44,473 nt of DNA from Oscillospiraceae bacterium (GCA_017537045.1 JAFYLN010000153.1:1-44473); one strand, 5' to 3'; counted from the first letter of the stretch, positions 31,969-40,073 are shown. The notes: generated by a model not told the origin, from the sequence alone. Program-made: numbers and translations.

Positions 31969-32172
31969 CGTCACATAAATCTTAATATTGGAAAATGTTT
32001 ACGCTCTATATGGGGGAACTATACCCTTTTATATCCAAACATTGAATTTGGCAAAAATGCAAATTCCACCGTTTGGATATATAGCGTAAGCTTTGTTCCG
32101 ATAAGATTTGTGTGACAACAATCGGAGTTTGCGTTTTTCGGTGTGTGCAGCTTCGGTTGCACACACTTTTTT
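31969..32172 (+). ncRNA. Candidate structured RNA (about 200 nt) with its own terminator
   Basis: The segment folds as nested stems. P1 is TCACATAAATCTTA (31971-31984) with TAAGATTTGTGTGA (32102-32115), one G-U. P2 is TTACGCT (31999-32005) with AGCGTAA (32083-32089). P3 is ATATCCAAAC (32031-32040) with GTTTGGATAT (32071-32080). P4 is GAATTTG (32044-32050) with CAAATTC (32060-32066). A small G4/C3 hairpin lies near 32012-32027. It starts at a strong promoter and ends at a strong terminator (32141-32172). No open reading frame explains it. It could be a free-standing RNA (the raiA motif class is one to test) or a leader/riboswitch for the lipoprotein gene 20 bases on. Confidence 0.7.
32141..32172 (+). 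terminator. Strong terminator at the end of the candidate RNA
   Basis: GTGTGTGCA (32141-32149) / TGCACACAC (32158-32166), loop with TTCG, followed by six T's. It lies just upstream of the lipoprotein ribosome site, so it either ends a separate RNA or is a switchable attenuator. Confidence 0.88.
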
Positions 32173-32192
32173 ATTTTATGGAGGAAATGAGA

Positions 32193-32741
32193 ATGAAAAG
32201 ATTAACCACACTATTTTTGGCATTGTGCATGCTGTTTGCATTAACTGCTTGCGGCAATGACAATACAGGTACAACAAATGCCGATACCACCGATGATGGA
32301 AATGTAACCCAAGAGGATGTGAATGCTGAGGACCTTGCAATTCCTTTGGGTGATACTGGTGCTACAATCGTTATCCCTGCTGATATGGGATTTGAAGCTC
32401 AAGAAAGTGAAAGAAATGACTTCTATGGTCTTGGTGCCAATCAAGAATGGGCGATTATCGCTAATGTTGAGCCGAAGAGCGATTATCCTGATTACACTAT
32501 TGCCGATTATGCTTCTGCGAGTGCTCAAGCAAATGAAGCTACAGTAGGACAGGATCTTGATGGTAATTACTACTTTACATATGTGAAAGATATGGGTGAT
32601 GGTGACATTTATAAGTACTACACAGCAGTACGAGAGAATGAAACTAACTATATCCGTGTAGCGTTCTATTGCTTTAATGATGCTTGGGGCACCTACAGTT
32701 CACAATTTAGCGATTGGTCAACGACGATAGAGTTTGAGTAA
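32193..32741 (+). CDS. Small secreted lipoprotein of unknown function
   Basis: 182 residues. The signal peptide MKRLTTLFLALCMLFALTAC ends in a lipobox, giving a lipid-bound Cys at residue 20, followed by an Asn/Thr/Asp-rich linker. The mature part (GATIVIPADMGFEAQESERN, YYTAVRENETNYIRVAFYC) is a small beta-rich domain that I do not recognise. Start ATG 32193 follows GGAGGAAATGAGA. It stands directly after the candidate RNA and its terminator and is followed 17 bp later by a zinc-ribbon membrane protein. The AT-rich codon use differs from the genes at left, suggesting transfer. Confidence 0.85.
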   Translation: MKRLTTLFLALCMLFALTACGNDNTGTTNADTTDDGNVTQEDVNAEDLAIPLGDTGATIVIPADMGFEAQESERNDFYGLGANQEWAIIANVEPKSDYPDYTIADYASASAQANEATVGQDLDGNYYFTYVKDMGDGDIYKYYTAVRENETNYIRVAFYCFNDAWGTYSSQFSDWSTTIEFE

Positions 32742-32758
32742 TTGTTGGTGGTGAATAG

Positions 32759-33304
32759 ATGGCTTTAATAAAATGTTCAGAATGTGGGAAAGAAATATCG
32801 GATAAAGCAACGAACTGCGTACACTGCGGTTGTCCTATACTTTCATCCCCAACCAACAGTGCTGTCGTAGACAAGAAACTGTCACACGGTGCAATATCAA
32901 GTGAAGAAGCGATCGCACTGCTCAAGAAATATAAACCCAACTTTTTGGTTAGACTTTTCAAAAGTCAAGGATTTTCCGGTTTTCTCGGAAAATTTATCGG
33001 TATGACTATAGTATTCGTTGTAGGCGGTCGCTTGGGTGATATTGATATGGAAGTAATACTTCCTATCCTTGGGGTCTGCTTTGTTTTGCTTTGGTTGGGA
33101 AGTTTGTATCCGTTGGTACACCTCAAAGGCTATTGCAGAAGACGTCATATTGATGAGGCAATCCGCAAGGATACCGGATATATGAATGTGGCAATAAATG
33201 CTTTCAATGCCTTGCCTACTAAAAAAACACTGGCTTATATCAAGAAACTCAATCCTGCGGCAGCACAGGAAATTGAACGTCAACTTGCTGAAAAAAAGAA
33301 ATAA
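32759..33304 (+). CDS. Zinc-ribbon membrane protein
   Basis: 181 residues. An N-terminal zinc ribbon (IKCSECGKEISDKATNCVHCG, two CxxC knuckles, residues 5-26) is followed by two hydrophobic segments at about 76-95 and 101-120. A basic C-terminal helix ends QLAEKKK. Such zinc_ribbon_2 proteins are common in Bacillota and often of unknown use. No strong ribosome site; GGTGGTG precedes the ATG. Second gene of the AT-rich island, likely co-transcribed with the lipoprotein. Confidence 0.83.
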   Translation: MALIKCSECGKEISDKATNCVHCGCPILSSPTNSAVVDKKLSHGAISSEEAIALLKKYKPNFLVRLFKSQGFSGFLGKFIGMTIVFVVGGRLGDIDMEVILPILGVCFVLLWLGSLYPLVHLKGYCRRRHIDEAIRKDTGYMNVAINAFNALPTKKTLAYIKKLNPAAAQEIERQLAEKKK

Positions 33305-33313
33305 TTGCTCAAA

Positions 33314-33352
33314 TACCCTGCGAGACTTCAAAATCTTGCAGGGTACTTTTAT
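33314..33352 (+). terminator. Terminator after the zinc-ribbon gene
   Basis: TACCCTGC (33314-33321) pairs with GCAGGGTA (33338-33345) with an inner AGAT-like extension; CTTTTATG follows. Confidence 0.7.
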
Positions 33353-33446
33353 GCATAAACTTAATGGTATGCCCACAAATTATGCTCATTCCACCTCGTA
33401 GAGCCCGCTGGCGATCTTTGTGCAGAATATCTGCGAAAGTGTCATA

Positions 33447-33485
33447 GTGGGTTACACACTTTGAAAAGGTGTGTAACCACAAAAA
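33447..33485. terminator. Strong hairpin in the gap before sigK
   Basis: GTTACACAC (33451-33459) pairs with GTGTGTAAC (33469-33477), extended by GTG/CAC outside a bulged G, and followed by AAAAAC. With the island-boundary hairpin it is all that is seen in 33353-33596; a 62-codon minus frame there has no supporting features. Confidence 0.55.
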
Positions 33486-33546
33486 CGGCATAGCCAATGG
33501 CTACACCGCTTAACGAAATCAATTATTAAAATTAGATACAAGAGCC

Positions 33547-33600
33547 ACCTTGGGGCACCTTCCTTACGGAGGGTGCCCCAACCGTGCGTCTTTTTCTTAT
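33547..33600 (-). terminator. Hairpin after sigK, right boundary of the AT-rich island
   Basis: On the minus strand the order is AAAAAGACGCACGG, stem TTGGGGCACC, loop with CTCCGTAAGGA, stem GGTGCCCCAA, then GGCTCTTGTA. It directly follows the sigK stop. It is the inverted partner of 31813-31862: the flanks and loop are kept while the stem bases differ in a compensating way. Confidence 0.75.
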
Positions 33601-34091
33601 CCCTCCAGCGCGGCGCGGAGCTTTTCCAGCGCCCGCTTTTCAATTCGGGAAATGTAGCTTCTGCTGATGCCACAGACCTGCGCCACTTCCCGCTGACGTT
33701 TTGGTTTTGTTCCGTCCAGCCCGAAGCGCATGGTAATTACCTGATGCTCCTGCCCCGTCAGGCACTGATTCATAACCTGCCGCAGCTGCCGCACCGCTTC
33801 CCGCGTGGTCACCTGTTCCAAGAGATCCGCGTCCTCGCTGACCACATCCATCAGCGACAGCGCCGCACCGTCCGACCCCGTTTCAATGTAATCCGACAGT
33901 GAAACATCCTGCGCACTCTTGCGCTGGGAACGGAAATACATCAGGATCTCGTTTTCGACGCATCTGGCAGCATAGGTGGCAAGCCGGGTACCCTTTGATG
34001 CATCAAAGGTGGATACTGCCTTGATCAGTCCGATGGTGCCTATGGAAATCAGATCCTCCTGGTCGGCTGTCTGAGCGTAGTATTTTTTGGA
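33597..34091 (-). CDS. sigK: Sporulation sigma factor SigK, 3' part only (interrupted gene)
   Basis: Reading leftwards from about 34088, the frame gives KKYYAQTADQEDLISIGTIG, then LIKAVSTFDASKGTRLATYA and ARCVENEILMYFRSQRKSAQ, ending with GISRSYISRIEKRALEKLRA. This is sigma-K from the end of region 1.2/2.1 through regions 2.2-2.4, 3 and 4.2, 163 residues. About 70 N-terminal residues are missing. Upstream of KK the frame runs into the recombinase gene and no longer resembles SigK. Sigma-K directs late mother-cell genes for spore coat and cortex. The gene is non-functional unless the element to its right is excised. The missing 5' part is not in the window. Confidence 0.92.
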   Translation of the reverse strand, partial: SKKYYAQTADQEDLISIGTIGLIKAVSTFDASKGTRLATYAARCVENEILMYFRSQRKSAQDVSLSDYIETGSDGAALSLMDVVSEDADLLEQVTTREAVRQLRQVMNQCLTGQEHQVITMRFGLDGTKPKRQREVAQVCGISRSYISRIEKRALEKLRAALEG

Positions 34092-35716
34092 GGGTTGATG
34101 CCTGTCAAAACATTCTGCGGCGAATAAATCGCCTCATATTTTTTCCCTAATTTGAGATATATGTCCAAATGTATCTCTTCTTTGGTACTTTCCTTCTTGA
34201 CGATGATCTTATCCAGGATGGTGGCGACCAATGCAGTATTGATACCATCCTCGAAGCTCAGCTGCGCAGTCAGTTCCTTGCGGATGGCATCAATGTCCAG
34301 TTCCTGGGTTTCCGCCTTTGCCTGTTCCTGATGGATCGCCGCCAGTTGGGACTCCTGCTCCTTCAGCAGATCGTTCAGACTATCGTTGCGCTCCTTGAAT
34401 TCTTCGATGGTAATAGCGCCTGCGATGTGCAAGTCCAGTAGCCGATCCTTCTTCTGCTTGGTGGCTGCGATGCCCCCTTCCACTTGGTATATCATTCTCT
34501 CGAAGTCTATCTCTTTGGGCACATTGGTGATGACTGTAATCAGCGAATCGATAATAGCATCCTTGTCCTTCACCATTTCTGTGAAGATCTCTGCCATAAT
34601 CTGATCCAACTCACTGCTGCGGATTTGGGGCGCAGAGCAAGCTGCCTTGCCCTGCTGCCGGTAGACCTTGCACAGCCATACCTCTTTGCTTCCCTGCTTG
34701 CTGGTAAGCACCTGCCGGTGGAAGGTGGTTCCGTGTTCCTCACAGATGATCTTTGTACTGTAGGGATAGCGGTTGTGATAGGATGCGCCGCTGCTCTTTG
34801 ACATCGTTTCGTGTCTCCTCTCTTTGTATAACCTGTTTGCCCGATCCCACAGTTCCTCGCTGACGATAGCCGGGATACTGGGGTCCGGGTACATGACCCA
34901 TTCGCTTTCATCCAGGAATGCCTTTTTCTTAGTGCGGTAGTCGATATTCTGGGTTTTATTGCCACAGTACCAACCTTTGTATTTGGGGTTCTCCAACATG
35001 TGCCGAATGGTCAGCGTGTTAAAGGCATTTCCCTCCCGGCTGGTGTAGCCCATCTCCAAAAGCTTTTGTGATATCTTCCGGGTGCCGTAACGATGGTTGG
35101 CATACAGTTCAAAAACAATCTGCACAATTTTGGCTTCTTCCTCGTTGATAGTCAGCACGCAATCCTTCTTGTCATAGCCATAGAGCTTATCGTTGCCAAG
35201 CACATGGCCGTTCTTGATCGCCTGCCGAAAACCGAATTTCAATCGCTCCGAAAGCTTTCGTACCTCGTCCTGAGCAACACCTGCCATAATGACCAGCCGA
35301 AATTCGCTGTCGGTGTCCAGAGTGTTGATGTTATCATTTTGGAAGTACACACCCACACCGTGTTCCAACAGCTCCTGGGTGAACTTGATGCTGTCCAAAG
35401 TGGAACGGGAAAAACGGGAGATTTCTTTGGTAATGATGAAGTCAAACAGACCTGCCTTTGCATCCCGGATCATGCGGTTAAAATCGTCACGCTTGAGGGT
35501 GGATGTGCCGGAAATACCCTCATCGATGTACCCCGGCACAAAGGTCCAGTTCTTTTTACTTCGAATCAGTTCCGTGTAATACTGCACCTGGTTTTCCAGA
35601 GAGTTCAGCTGCTCATCCTGATCTGTGGAAACACGGGCATAGAATGTCACCCGCAAGGGCAGGTCATAAATCGGCCTGCCCATTCGCAGCTCAGCACGAA
35701 TTCTGCGTATGTCCAT
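34049..35716 (-). CDS. Large serine recombinase (SpoIVCA-type site-specific integrase/excisionase)
   Basis: 555 residues. The resolvase catalytic domain starts VTFYARVSTDQDEQLNSLENQ, with the nucleophile Ser in RVST, and continues GISGTSTLKRDDFNRM and ISRFSRSTLD. The recombinase domain has KLYGYDKKD and GTRKISQKLLEMGYT. A zinc-ribbon part has IICEEHG and ACSAPQIR with a single Cys in each half. A coiled coil follows, with KEQESQLAAIHQEQAKAE. The last 13 or so codons lie within sigK sequence in a different frame, with TGA at 34049-34051. It should carry out integration and excision at sigK, as SpoIVCA does in the B. subtilis skin element. AAAGGAGGAATCCC precedes the ATG. Confidence 0.93.
   Translation of the reverse strand: MDIRRIRAELRMGRPIYDLPLRVTFYARVSTDQDEQLNSLENQVQYYTELIRSKKNWTFVPGYIDEGISGTSTLKRDDFNRMIRDAKAGLFDFIITKEISRFSRSTLDSIKFTQELLEHGVGVYFQNDNINTLDTDSEFRLVIMAGVAQDEVRKLSERLKFGFRQAIKNGHVLGNDKLYGYDKKDCVLTINEEEAKIVQIVFELYANHRYGTRKISQKLLEMGYTSREGNAFNTLTIRHMLENPKYKGWYCGNKTQNIDYRTKKKAFLDESEWVMYPDPSIPAIVSEELWDRANRLYKERRHETMSKSSGASYHNRYPYSTKIICEEHGTTFHRQVLTSKQGSKEVWLCKVYRQQGKAACSAPQIRSSELDQIMAEIFTEMVKDKDAIIDSLITVITNVPKEIDFERMIYQVEGGIAATKQKKDRLLDLHIAGAITIEEFKERNDSLNDLLKEQESQLAAIHQEQAKAETQELDIDAIRKELTAQLSFEDGINTALVATILDKIIVKKESTKEEIHLDIYLKLGKKYEAIYSPQNVLTGINPPKNTTLRQPTRRI
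34080..34092. other. Predicted attachment-site junction between sigK and the element
   Basis: SigK similarity stops between codons for Lys-Lys-Tyr-Tyr (34077-34088) and the next codon leftwards on the protein, so the crossover lies in or next to the A6/T6 tract. The exact core needs the other element end, which is outside the window. Confidence 0.7.
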
Positions 35717-35882
35717 GGGATTCCTCCTTTCTCACATCCTCAGAATAGCAGAAGAAATCTGCATTGTCGAATGTGTCAAGAATTTTGCTGCGGGACTTGT
35801 CGTAAATATTCTGCGTAATCAGTTCCTTATCCAAAAGCGTCTGTAACAAGACGCACATAACATCCTGCTGTACCCTTTTCAT
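35691..35882 (-). CDS. Small protein upstream of the recombinase, 63 residues
   Basis: Protein begins MKRVQQDVMCVLLQTLLDKE and has the short-helix motif LITQNIYDKSRSKILDTF, like SHOCT-type C-terminal helices. Its end overlaps the recombinase start by 26 bp, and the recombinase ribosome site lies within it, so the two are coupled. AGGTGAGTGCAG precedes the ATG at 35882. It could be a directionality factor or recombinase partner because of position alone; function unknown. Confidence 0.65.
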   Translation of the reverse strand: MKRVQQDVMCVLLQTLLDKELITQNIYDKSRSKILDTFDNADFFCYSEDVRKEESHGHTQNSC

Positions 35883-35936
35883 CTGCACTCACCTCGTATT
35901 ACCATATGATTCTTACGATTCATCATGTCACGCACC

Positions 35937-36803
35937 TTACCTTTCCTGTGCGCGCTGACGCTTGCGGTAATCGGCTTCCAGCAGCTTGATAATGTGCGCT
36001 TGAATACGGGCCGCATCGTAGCTTTTGGGGAAATACTTCTTCAAGTCCGTGGTACGGAAGCTGATCTTGTCCTGCTGGTTGGCTTTGGGTTCCCTGAGGA
36101 TTTCGAAGATCTTGTCCATGTCCAGTTCCCCGGCTTGGCTCAGTTTCTTCAGCTGGATGGCCTGAGAGAGCGAGGGGGTGCAGTCCTCGCTCTCCATAGT
36201 TTCCAGTAGGTCACGCTGTTCCTGCCGGGTTAGGTAGGATAGTTCCACGGCAGGAGTCAGAGCAATTTTGCCGTTGTCCACCATGGCAAGGATTTCGGGG
36301 ATCAGTTCTGTCAGGCGGATGAATCTCTTGATGGTATCCTTGCTTGTGCCAGCATTTTCAGCGATTTGCTCTGTTGCCCACTTCGGTGCAACTTGCACCG
36401 AAGTTAAATCTGTCCGCTGACCTTGGTGTTTCAATGCTTCTGCTTTCAACTTATATGCAAAAGCTCTTTCGCTGGGCAGAATCTTCTCCCGGTGGAGGTT
36501 GCTATCCACCAAAGCAATGGCCGCAGCATCCCGATCCAGGGTATAAATTAAGGCAGGAACCGTTTCGATTCCTGCCTTTTGGCATGCGTGTAACCGCCGA
36601 TGCCCGGAGATTACCTCATATTCATCATTGGAGAGTGGACGGACTGTGATGGGTGTCAGCAATCCCTGAGTGAGAATGCTCCACACCAGCTGTTCCATCT
36701 CCGCATCGTCTTTCACCAGGAAGGGGTGTCCTTCAAAGGGCCGCAGTTTATTCACAGGCAGCTGCGCAGCCTGAACAGTGTTCTTTGCTTTATTCAATGG
36801 CAA
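35937..36803 (-). CDS. ParB/RepB-like partition protein
   Basis: About 288 residues. ParB N-terminal nuclease-like domain: LPVNKLRPFEGHPF, LTPITVRPLSNDEYEVISGHRRLHACQ (the GHRR box) and VDSNLHREKILPSERAFAYKLK. It is followed by a KorB-type HTH with ATEQIAENAGTSKDTIKRFIRL. A TTG start at 36803 is proposed: AAAGGA sits just upstream and it overlaps the relaxase end by 14 bp. The ATG at 36863 lies inside the relaxase gene without a ribosome site. No ParA is beside it, which is common in such elements, where the protein may act in regulation or maintenance. Confidence 0.82.
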   Translation of the reverse strand: MPLNKAKNTVQAAQLPVNKLRPFEGHPFLVKDDAEMEQLVWSILTQGLLTPITVRPLSNDEYEVISGHRRLHACQKAGIETVPALIYTLDRDAAAIALVDSNLHREKILPSERAFAYKLKAEALKHQGQRTDLTSVQVAPKWATEQIAENAGTSKDTIKRFIRLTELIPEILAMVDNGKIALTPAVELSYLTRQEQRDLLETMESEDCTPSLSQAIQLKKLSQAGELDMDKIFEILREPKANQQDKISFRTTDLKKYFPKSYDAARIQAHIIKLLEADYRKRQRAQER

Positions 36804-37761
36804 TATGTTCCTTTCTTTCAGATTCCGCCTTGTAGATGGCGATGATTTCGGACGGGATGGCATCCATGGTGTGCTGCATATCCAGTAGCGTCTGTTCCAG
36901 AGCGGACAGCTTCTGAACCTGTTGACGCAGTTCCAGCTGCTCCAGGACGCTGACCTTACCGGCAGCTACCGCTTTTTCGAGGGCTGCAATCTCAGCTTCC
37001 CGCTCTTTTTCCGTTGCCTTGGCCCGGTTCATGTAGGTGTGCAACATCTCTGCCGTGGGGAGCATCTTGCGAAGCAGGGCTTTAATCTCCGGCATGAGCT
37101 TAGCAGCATTGAAAACTGTCAACTGGGAGATCAGCTTTTCCAGCTGCTCCCGCTGCTTGTTCAGCCGGATGGCCTGCTTGAAGATCCGGGGCGGGATATA
37201 GGTTCTGCCAGTAATGCTGGCGGACTCACCCCGTTCCAGGTCAGGATATTTCTTCACCATGTGCTTCCAGTATTCGTCCTGCCACTGGGTCAGTTTCTTC
37301 TTGTTGCCCACAATCTCCTTGGCGCTGAGCCGCCCATCGGCGGTGATGGGGACAAAGCAAAGGTGCATGTGGGGAGTCTTTTCATCCACATGCACCACAG
37401 CAGAAACAATGGTTTCTTCACTCTGTTTGGTTTTCAGAAATTCCAGCGCGTATTCAAAGAAATCTCGAATCTCGCCCGGTTTCTTCCCGGCAAAGAACTC
37501 CGGACTGGCGGTGATCAGGGTTTCCACCATCCGGACACCGTCTTTCCGGGCTTTGCAGCCATTTTCCCGGATCAGCCGGTTCGCTTCTTCCCGGTATTTG
37601 CCGCTCGGCTTCACCAGATGGAAATTGTACTTACTCAGCTCCTTCTTGATGTCGGGATTGCTGGCATAGAACTCCTTGGTTCGCTCGTCGTGAGCCTCAA
37701 TCCGGCTGATGGTGGGACCCTTGTACTTTGCGAATCGTAAAATAGCGTGTTGTGCTTTCAT
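36790..37761 (-). CDS. MobV-family relaxase (plasmid mobilisation, Pre/Mob type)
   Basis: 323 residues. The N-terminal HUH-type motif is AVVHVDEKTPHMHLCFVPI (near residue 130), typical of MobV relaxases. Upstream HAILRFAKYKGPTISRIEAH is the usual MobV start. A coiled coil follows (KEREAEIAALEKAVAAGKVS). It nicks the origin of transfer and leads single-stranded DNA through a conjugative pore supplied by another element. ATG 37761 has GGAGGAAAACTAATT upstream; an in-frame ATG at 37788 is less likely. Its presence makes the sigK element an integrative mobilisable element. Confidence 0.88.
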   Translation of the reverse strand: MKAQHAILRFAKYKGPTISRIEAHDERTKEFYASNPDIKKELSKYNFHLVKPSGKYREEANRLIRENGCKARKDGVRMVETLITASPEFFAGKKPGEIRDFFEYALEFLKTKQSEETIVSAVVHVDEKTPHMHLCFVPITADGRLSAKEIVGNKKKLTQWQDEYWKHMVKKYPDLERGESASITGRTYIPPRIFKQAIRLNKQREQLEKLISQLTVFNAAKLMPEIKALLRKMLPTAEMLHTYMNRAKATEKEREAEIAALEKAVAAGKVSVLEQLELRQQVQKLSALEQTLLDMQHTMDAIPSEIIAIYKAESERKEHIAIE

Positions 37762-37763
37762 AA

Positions 37764-37994
37764 TTAGTTTTCCTCCTTCTTTTTCCATACAATTTCGTAT
37801 CCCAGCACCTGAGCAAGCTCCAATGCTCCCTTGTAGCGCAGGGATTCCCGGCTCAGTTTCGCCGAGAAGTTGGACAGACTGTCGCTCCAGCCGTATTCGG
37901 TGGACAGAGCATCTACCGCCTCTGCCATGGTAAAGCCCGCCAGTAAAATCTGGGCTTTGATCTGATTTTTGATATTCAAAATGTTTTCCTCCAT
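37764..37994 (-). CDS. Small helical protein, DUF6471-like, 76 residues
   Basis: Protein MEENILNIKNQIKAQILLAG continues FTMAEAVDALSTEYGWSDSL and SNFSAKLSRESLRYKGALEL, ending YEIVWKKKEEN. The pattern matches small XRE-like proteins called DUF6471 in my memory, likely DNA-binding. The start is uncertain: ATG 37994 has no clear ribosome site. A longer form from GTG 38108, two bases after the helicase stop, would add 38 residues. It ends two bases before the relaxase start, whose ribosome site lies inside it. Confidence 0.6.
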   Translation of the reverse strand: MEENILNIKNQIKAQILLAGFTMAEAVDALSTEYGWSDSLSNFSAKLSRESLRYKGALELAQVLGYEIVWKKKEEN

Positions 37995-38110
37995 AAATTC
38001 AGTTTGGTGTTTTGTGTAATGGTTTTCCTGATTCGTGTATTCCCTGTGGATATAAAAATCCTCTCTATTTTCTTTCAGCGATGTCCCGGTCATGGGTAGA
38101 ACTGCCACTT

Positions 38111-39490
38111 TTACGAAAATGGGAAGCTATGATTTCTTTCGAGAAAAAGTGCTGTATCTTCTATACTGTGTTCTCGTTTTCGACAATCATTTTTCCGTAA
38201 AATAAGGATGTTGATTGGTGTAATCTTTTGCGGTTTCCAATACCCTCGTTTGCCGTCCAGAATGTGCTTAGAATAGACGATACCGTACTTGTCCGCATGC
38301 TGCTTCAGATACTGCTTAAAAGTGTTGGCAGACAGAGGTTTTTCCAGATTATCCTTGCACCAGCGAAGATACGCCGTATAGATATGTACCGATGTGGCCT
38401 GACAGCCTTCTTCAAACCGGATATAGCCGCTGGACTCCAGAAAGGCAGGAATGTTGTTGCTGTCAGCAAAGGCTTCCTCCAGATTCTTTTGTGCCTGCTC
38501 GCTTTCGGTGAAGTTATAGTTGTTGGCAATCAGCCGGTGCAGACCCTGGAGCATCCAGAGGAAGATCCCCTCCGTTTCCTCCTTGAACTTCCCCACCAGA
38601 AATCGGTCATCCACCCGGTCAGCAGGCCGATCCTTGGTAGTCAGGATCAACTGTCGCCGGTAGAAAGCATAGGAATGGTCATAGAGTGCTTGGAGGGTTC
38701 CGTTGCCGAAGGCGATAAACCTGACATACAGCTCCCGCTGGACACTTTGTTGCCCTTTCCGCTCAATATCCATCTTATCTTCCAGCGTGACCATGGACTT
38801 GATATGGCTGGTTTCTGGTAAGGCAACCATCTTCATATCATCGTCCACCATCACCAGCTTGTACTCCTGACATGCCCGGAAGAACTGGTTGGTTTCCAGT
38901 TTCATCATGCTGCCGGTATTCATGCTGTCCCCATAGATATGCCGCAGGGTGATTCCGATCCGGGATTTACCCTCGCCGCCTTTACCCAGGATAATCAGCA
39001 TCTTCTGTGCCCGGTTGGTAGGCAGCAGACAGTAGCCCATGTACTCCTGCACCGTCAGCACATCCATATCAATGAGCAGATCATGGAGAAAGGACAGCCA
39101 TTTGGTGGGCGCAGGTGCGTCCGGGTTATAGGCCACCTTCAGCCGGTTCATGCAGAACTCTTTTTCCGGGGAGAAAGTGCCATCCAGAAAGTAGGTGCCG
39201 TTGGCCACATGGATGCGGTCAAGCTGCACCGGTAAGGGTTCGGAGTAGCAGGCTAGTTTCAGGGCTTCCATAAGCTGGGTAGCTTTCTTGGCTACGCTGC
39301 TGGTGACGAAGGGCTTGATCCGGTTGTAGATTTCCATGCGGATCATGTTTTCATCATCCACAAGGCCATCCACCGTGAAGAACTGCTCTCGGATGCACTT
39401 CATGGGGTGTTCCTCCAGAAAGGCATCGCAGAACATCACTTCGTTGATTTTCTTCCCATCGAACCACTCAGGCATATTGTTTGCTGCCAT
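38111..39490 (-). CDS. Plasmid/phage-type replication helicase (D5/P4-like primase C-terminal domain)
   Basis: 459 residues. The D5_N-like part has LKVAYNPDAPAPTKWLSFLH and the helicase superfamily 3-type ATPase has LIILGKGGEGKSRIGITL (Walker A), YKLVMVDDDMKM (Walker B) and VTLEDKMDIERKGQQSV, then RFIAFGNGTL. It would unwind DNA at a replication origin of the excised circle. ATG 39490 follows AAAGGAGGAAGAACAGC. It overlaps the upstream primase gene by 23 bp. With the primase it implies that the excised circle can replicate. Confidence 0.87.
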   Translation of the reverse strand: MAANNMPEWFDGKKINEVMFCDAFLEEHPMKCIREQFFTVDGLVDDENMIRMEIYNRIKPFVTSSVAKKATQLMEALKLACYSEPLPVQLDRIHVANGTYFLDGTFSPEKEFCMNRLKVAYNPDAPAPTKWLSFLHDLLIDMDVLTVQEYMGYCLLPTNRAQKMLIILGKGGEGKSRIGITLRHIYGDSMNTGSMMKLETNQFFRACQEYKLVMVDDDMKMVALPETSHIKSMVTLEDKMDIERKGQQSVQRELYVRFIAFGNGTLQALYDHSYAFYRRQLILTTKDRPADRVDDRFLVGKFKEETEGIFLWMLQGLHRLIANNYNFTESEQAQKNLEEAFADSNNIPAFLESSGYIRFEEGCQATSVHIYTAYLRWCKDNLEKPLSANTFKQYLKQHADKYGIVYSKHILDGKRGYWKPQKITPINILILRKNDCRKREHSIEDTALFLERNHSFPFS

Positions 39491-40073
39491 GCTGTTCTTC
39501 CTCCTTTCTTTTGCGGGATACATAGTCCTGCAGATCGTAGATCAGGTTGTTCCGTTCCAGAATTTCTACGGTCTGTTTCCTCCGGATGGGGTTTTCATTC
39601 CTCATTTCATCAATCAGGTGATCGATCACGGACTCCATCTGGCAGGCTTCCACGAAGCGGTCATCATAGGTGTCCCCCGGAGATTCCGGTGCGTACCGAA
39701 GCTTCCAACACCGCAGCAGCCGGAGATACTCCCATAAAACACGAATGCAGAATTGCTCCTTCTCCCGGAACAACTCTGCATCGGATTTGGGAATATGAAC
39801 TTCCGTAGGCGGTCTCGGAAATTCGCCGAAAATTTCGGCTAATTTTTCAGCAGCTTGCCGGTTGCTGATGCCATGGAGTCTGGCGGTGAAATCGATCACA
39901 TCGCCGGTTGCGTGGCACCCGAAACAGTAGTACCGCTGATCCAGTTTCAGGCTGGGTTGGTGGTCCTCATGGAAGGGACATCGTGCCATTCCGTGCCTGT
40001 CCACAGCCAAGCCGAAGTGTTCGGCAGCTTGTCTTGTGGTGACAGCCGCCTTGATGGTGGTAAATAGGTTCAT
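39468..40073 (-). CDS. CHC2 zinc-finger primase-like protein
   Basis: 201 residues. The N-terminal CHC2 zinc finger is MARCPFHEDHQPSLKLDQ with RYYCFGCHATGDVIDFTARL (residues about 29-65), the DnaG-type zinc site. The C-terminal part is helical, without a visible TOPRIM domain, so the primase activity would depend on the helicase partner. GAAAGGAGAAAAACCA precedes ATG 40073. First gene of the long minus-strand operon of the element. Confidence 0.87.
   Translation of the reverse strand: MNLFTTIKAAVTTRQAAEHFGLAVDRHGMARCPFHEDHQPSLKLDQRYYCFGCHATGDVIDFTARLHGISNRQAAEKLAEIFGEFPRPPTEVHIPKSDAELFREKEQFCIRVLWEYLRLLRCWKLRYAPESPGDTYDDRFVEACQMESVIDHLIDEMRNENPIRRKQTVEILERNNLIYDLQDYVSRKRKEEEQHGSKQYA

Noticed and set aside
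31969..32172. c-di-GMP (GEMM-I) riboswitch
   Set aside because: Its conserved core sequences and tetraloop-receptor layout are not present; the fold is nested around one long closing stem.
33309..33497. 62-codon minus-strand frame between the island and sigK
   Set aside because: It runs through a strong hairpin, lacks a ribosome site and shows no domain.
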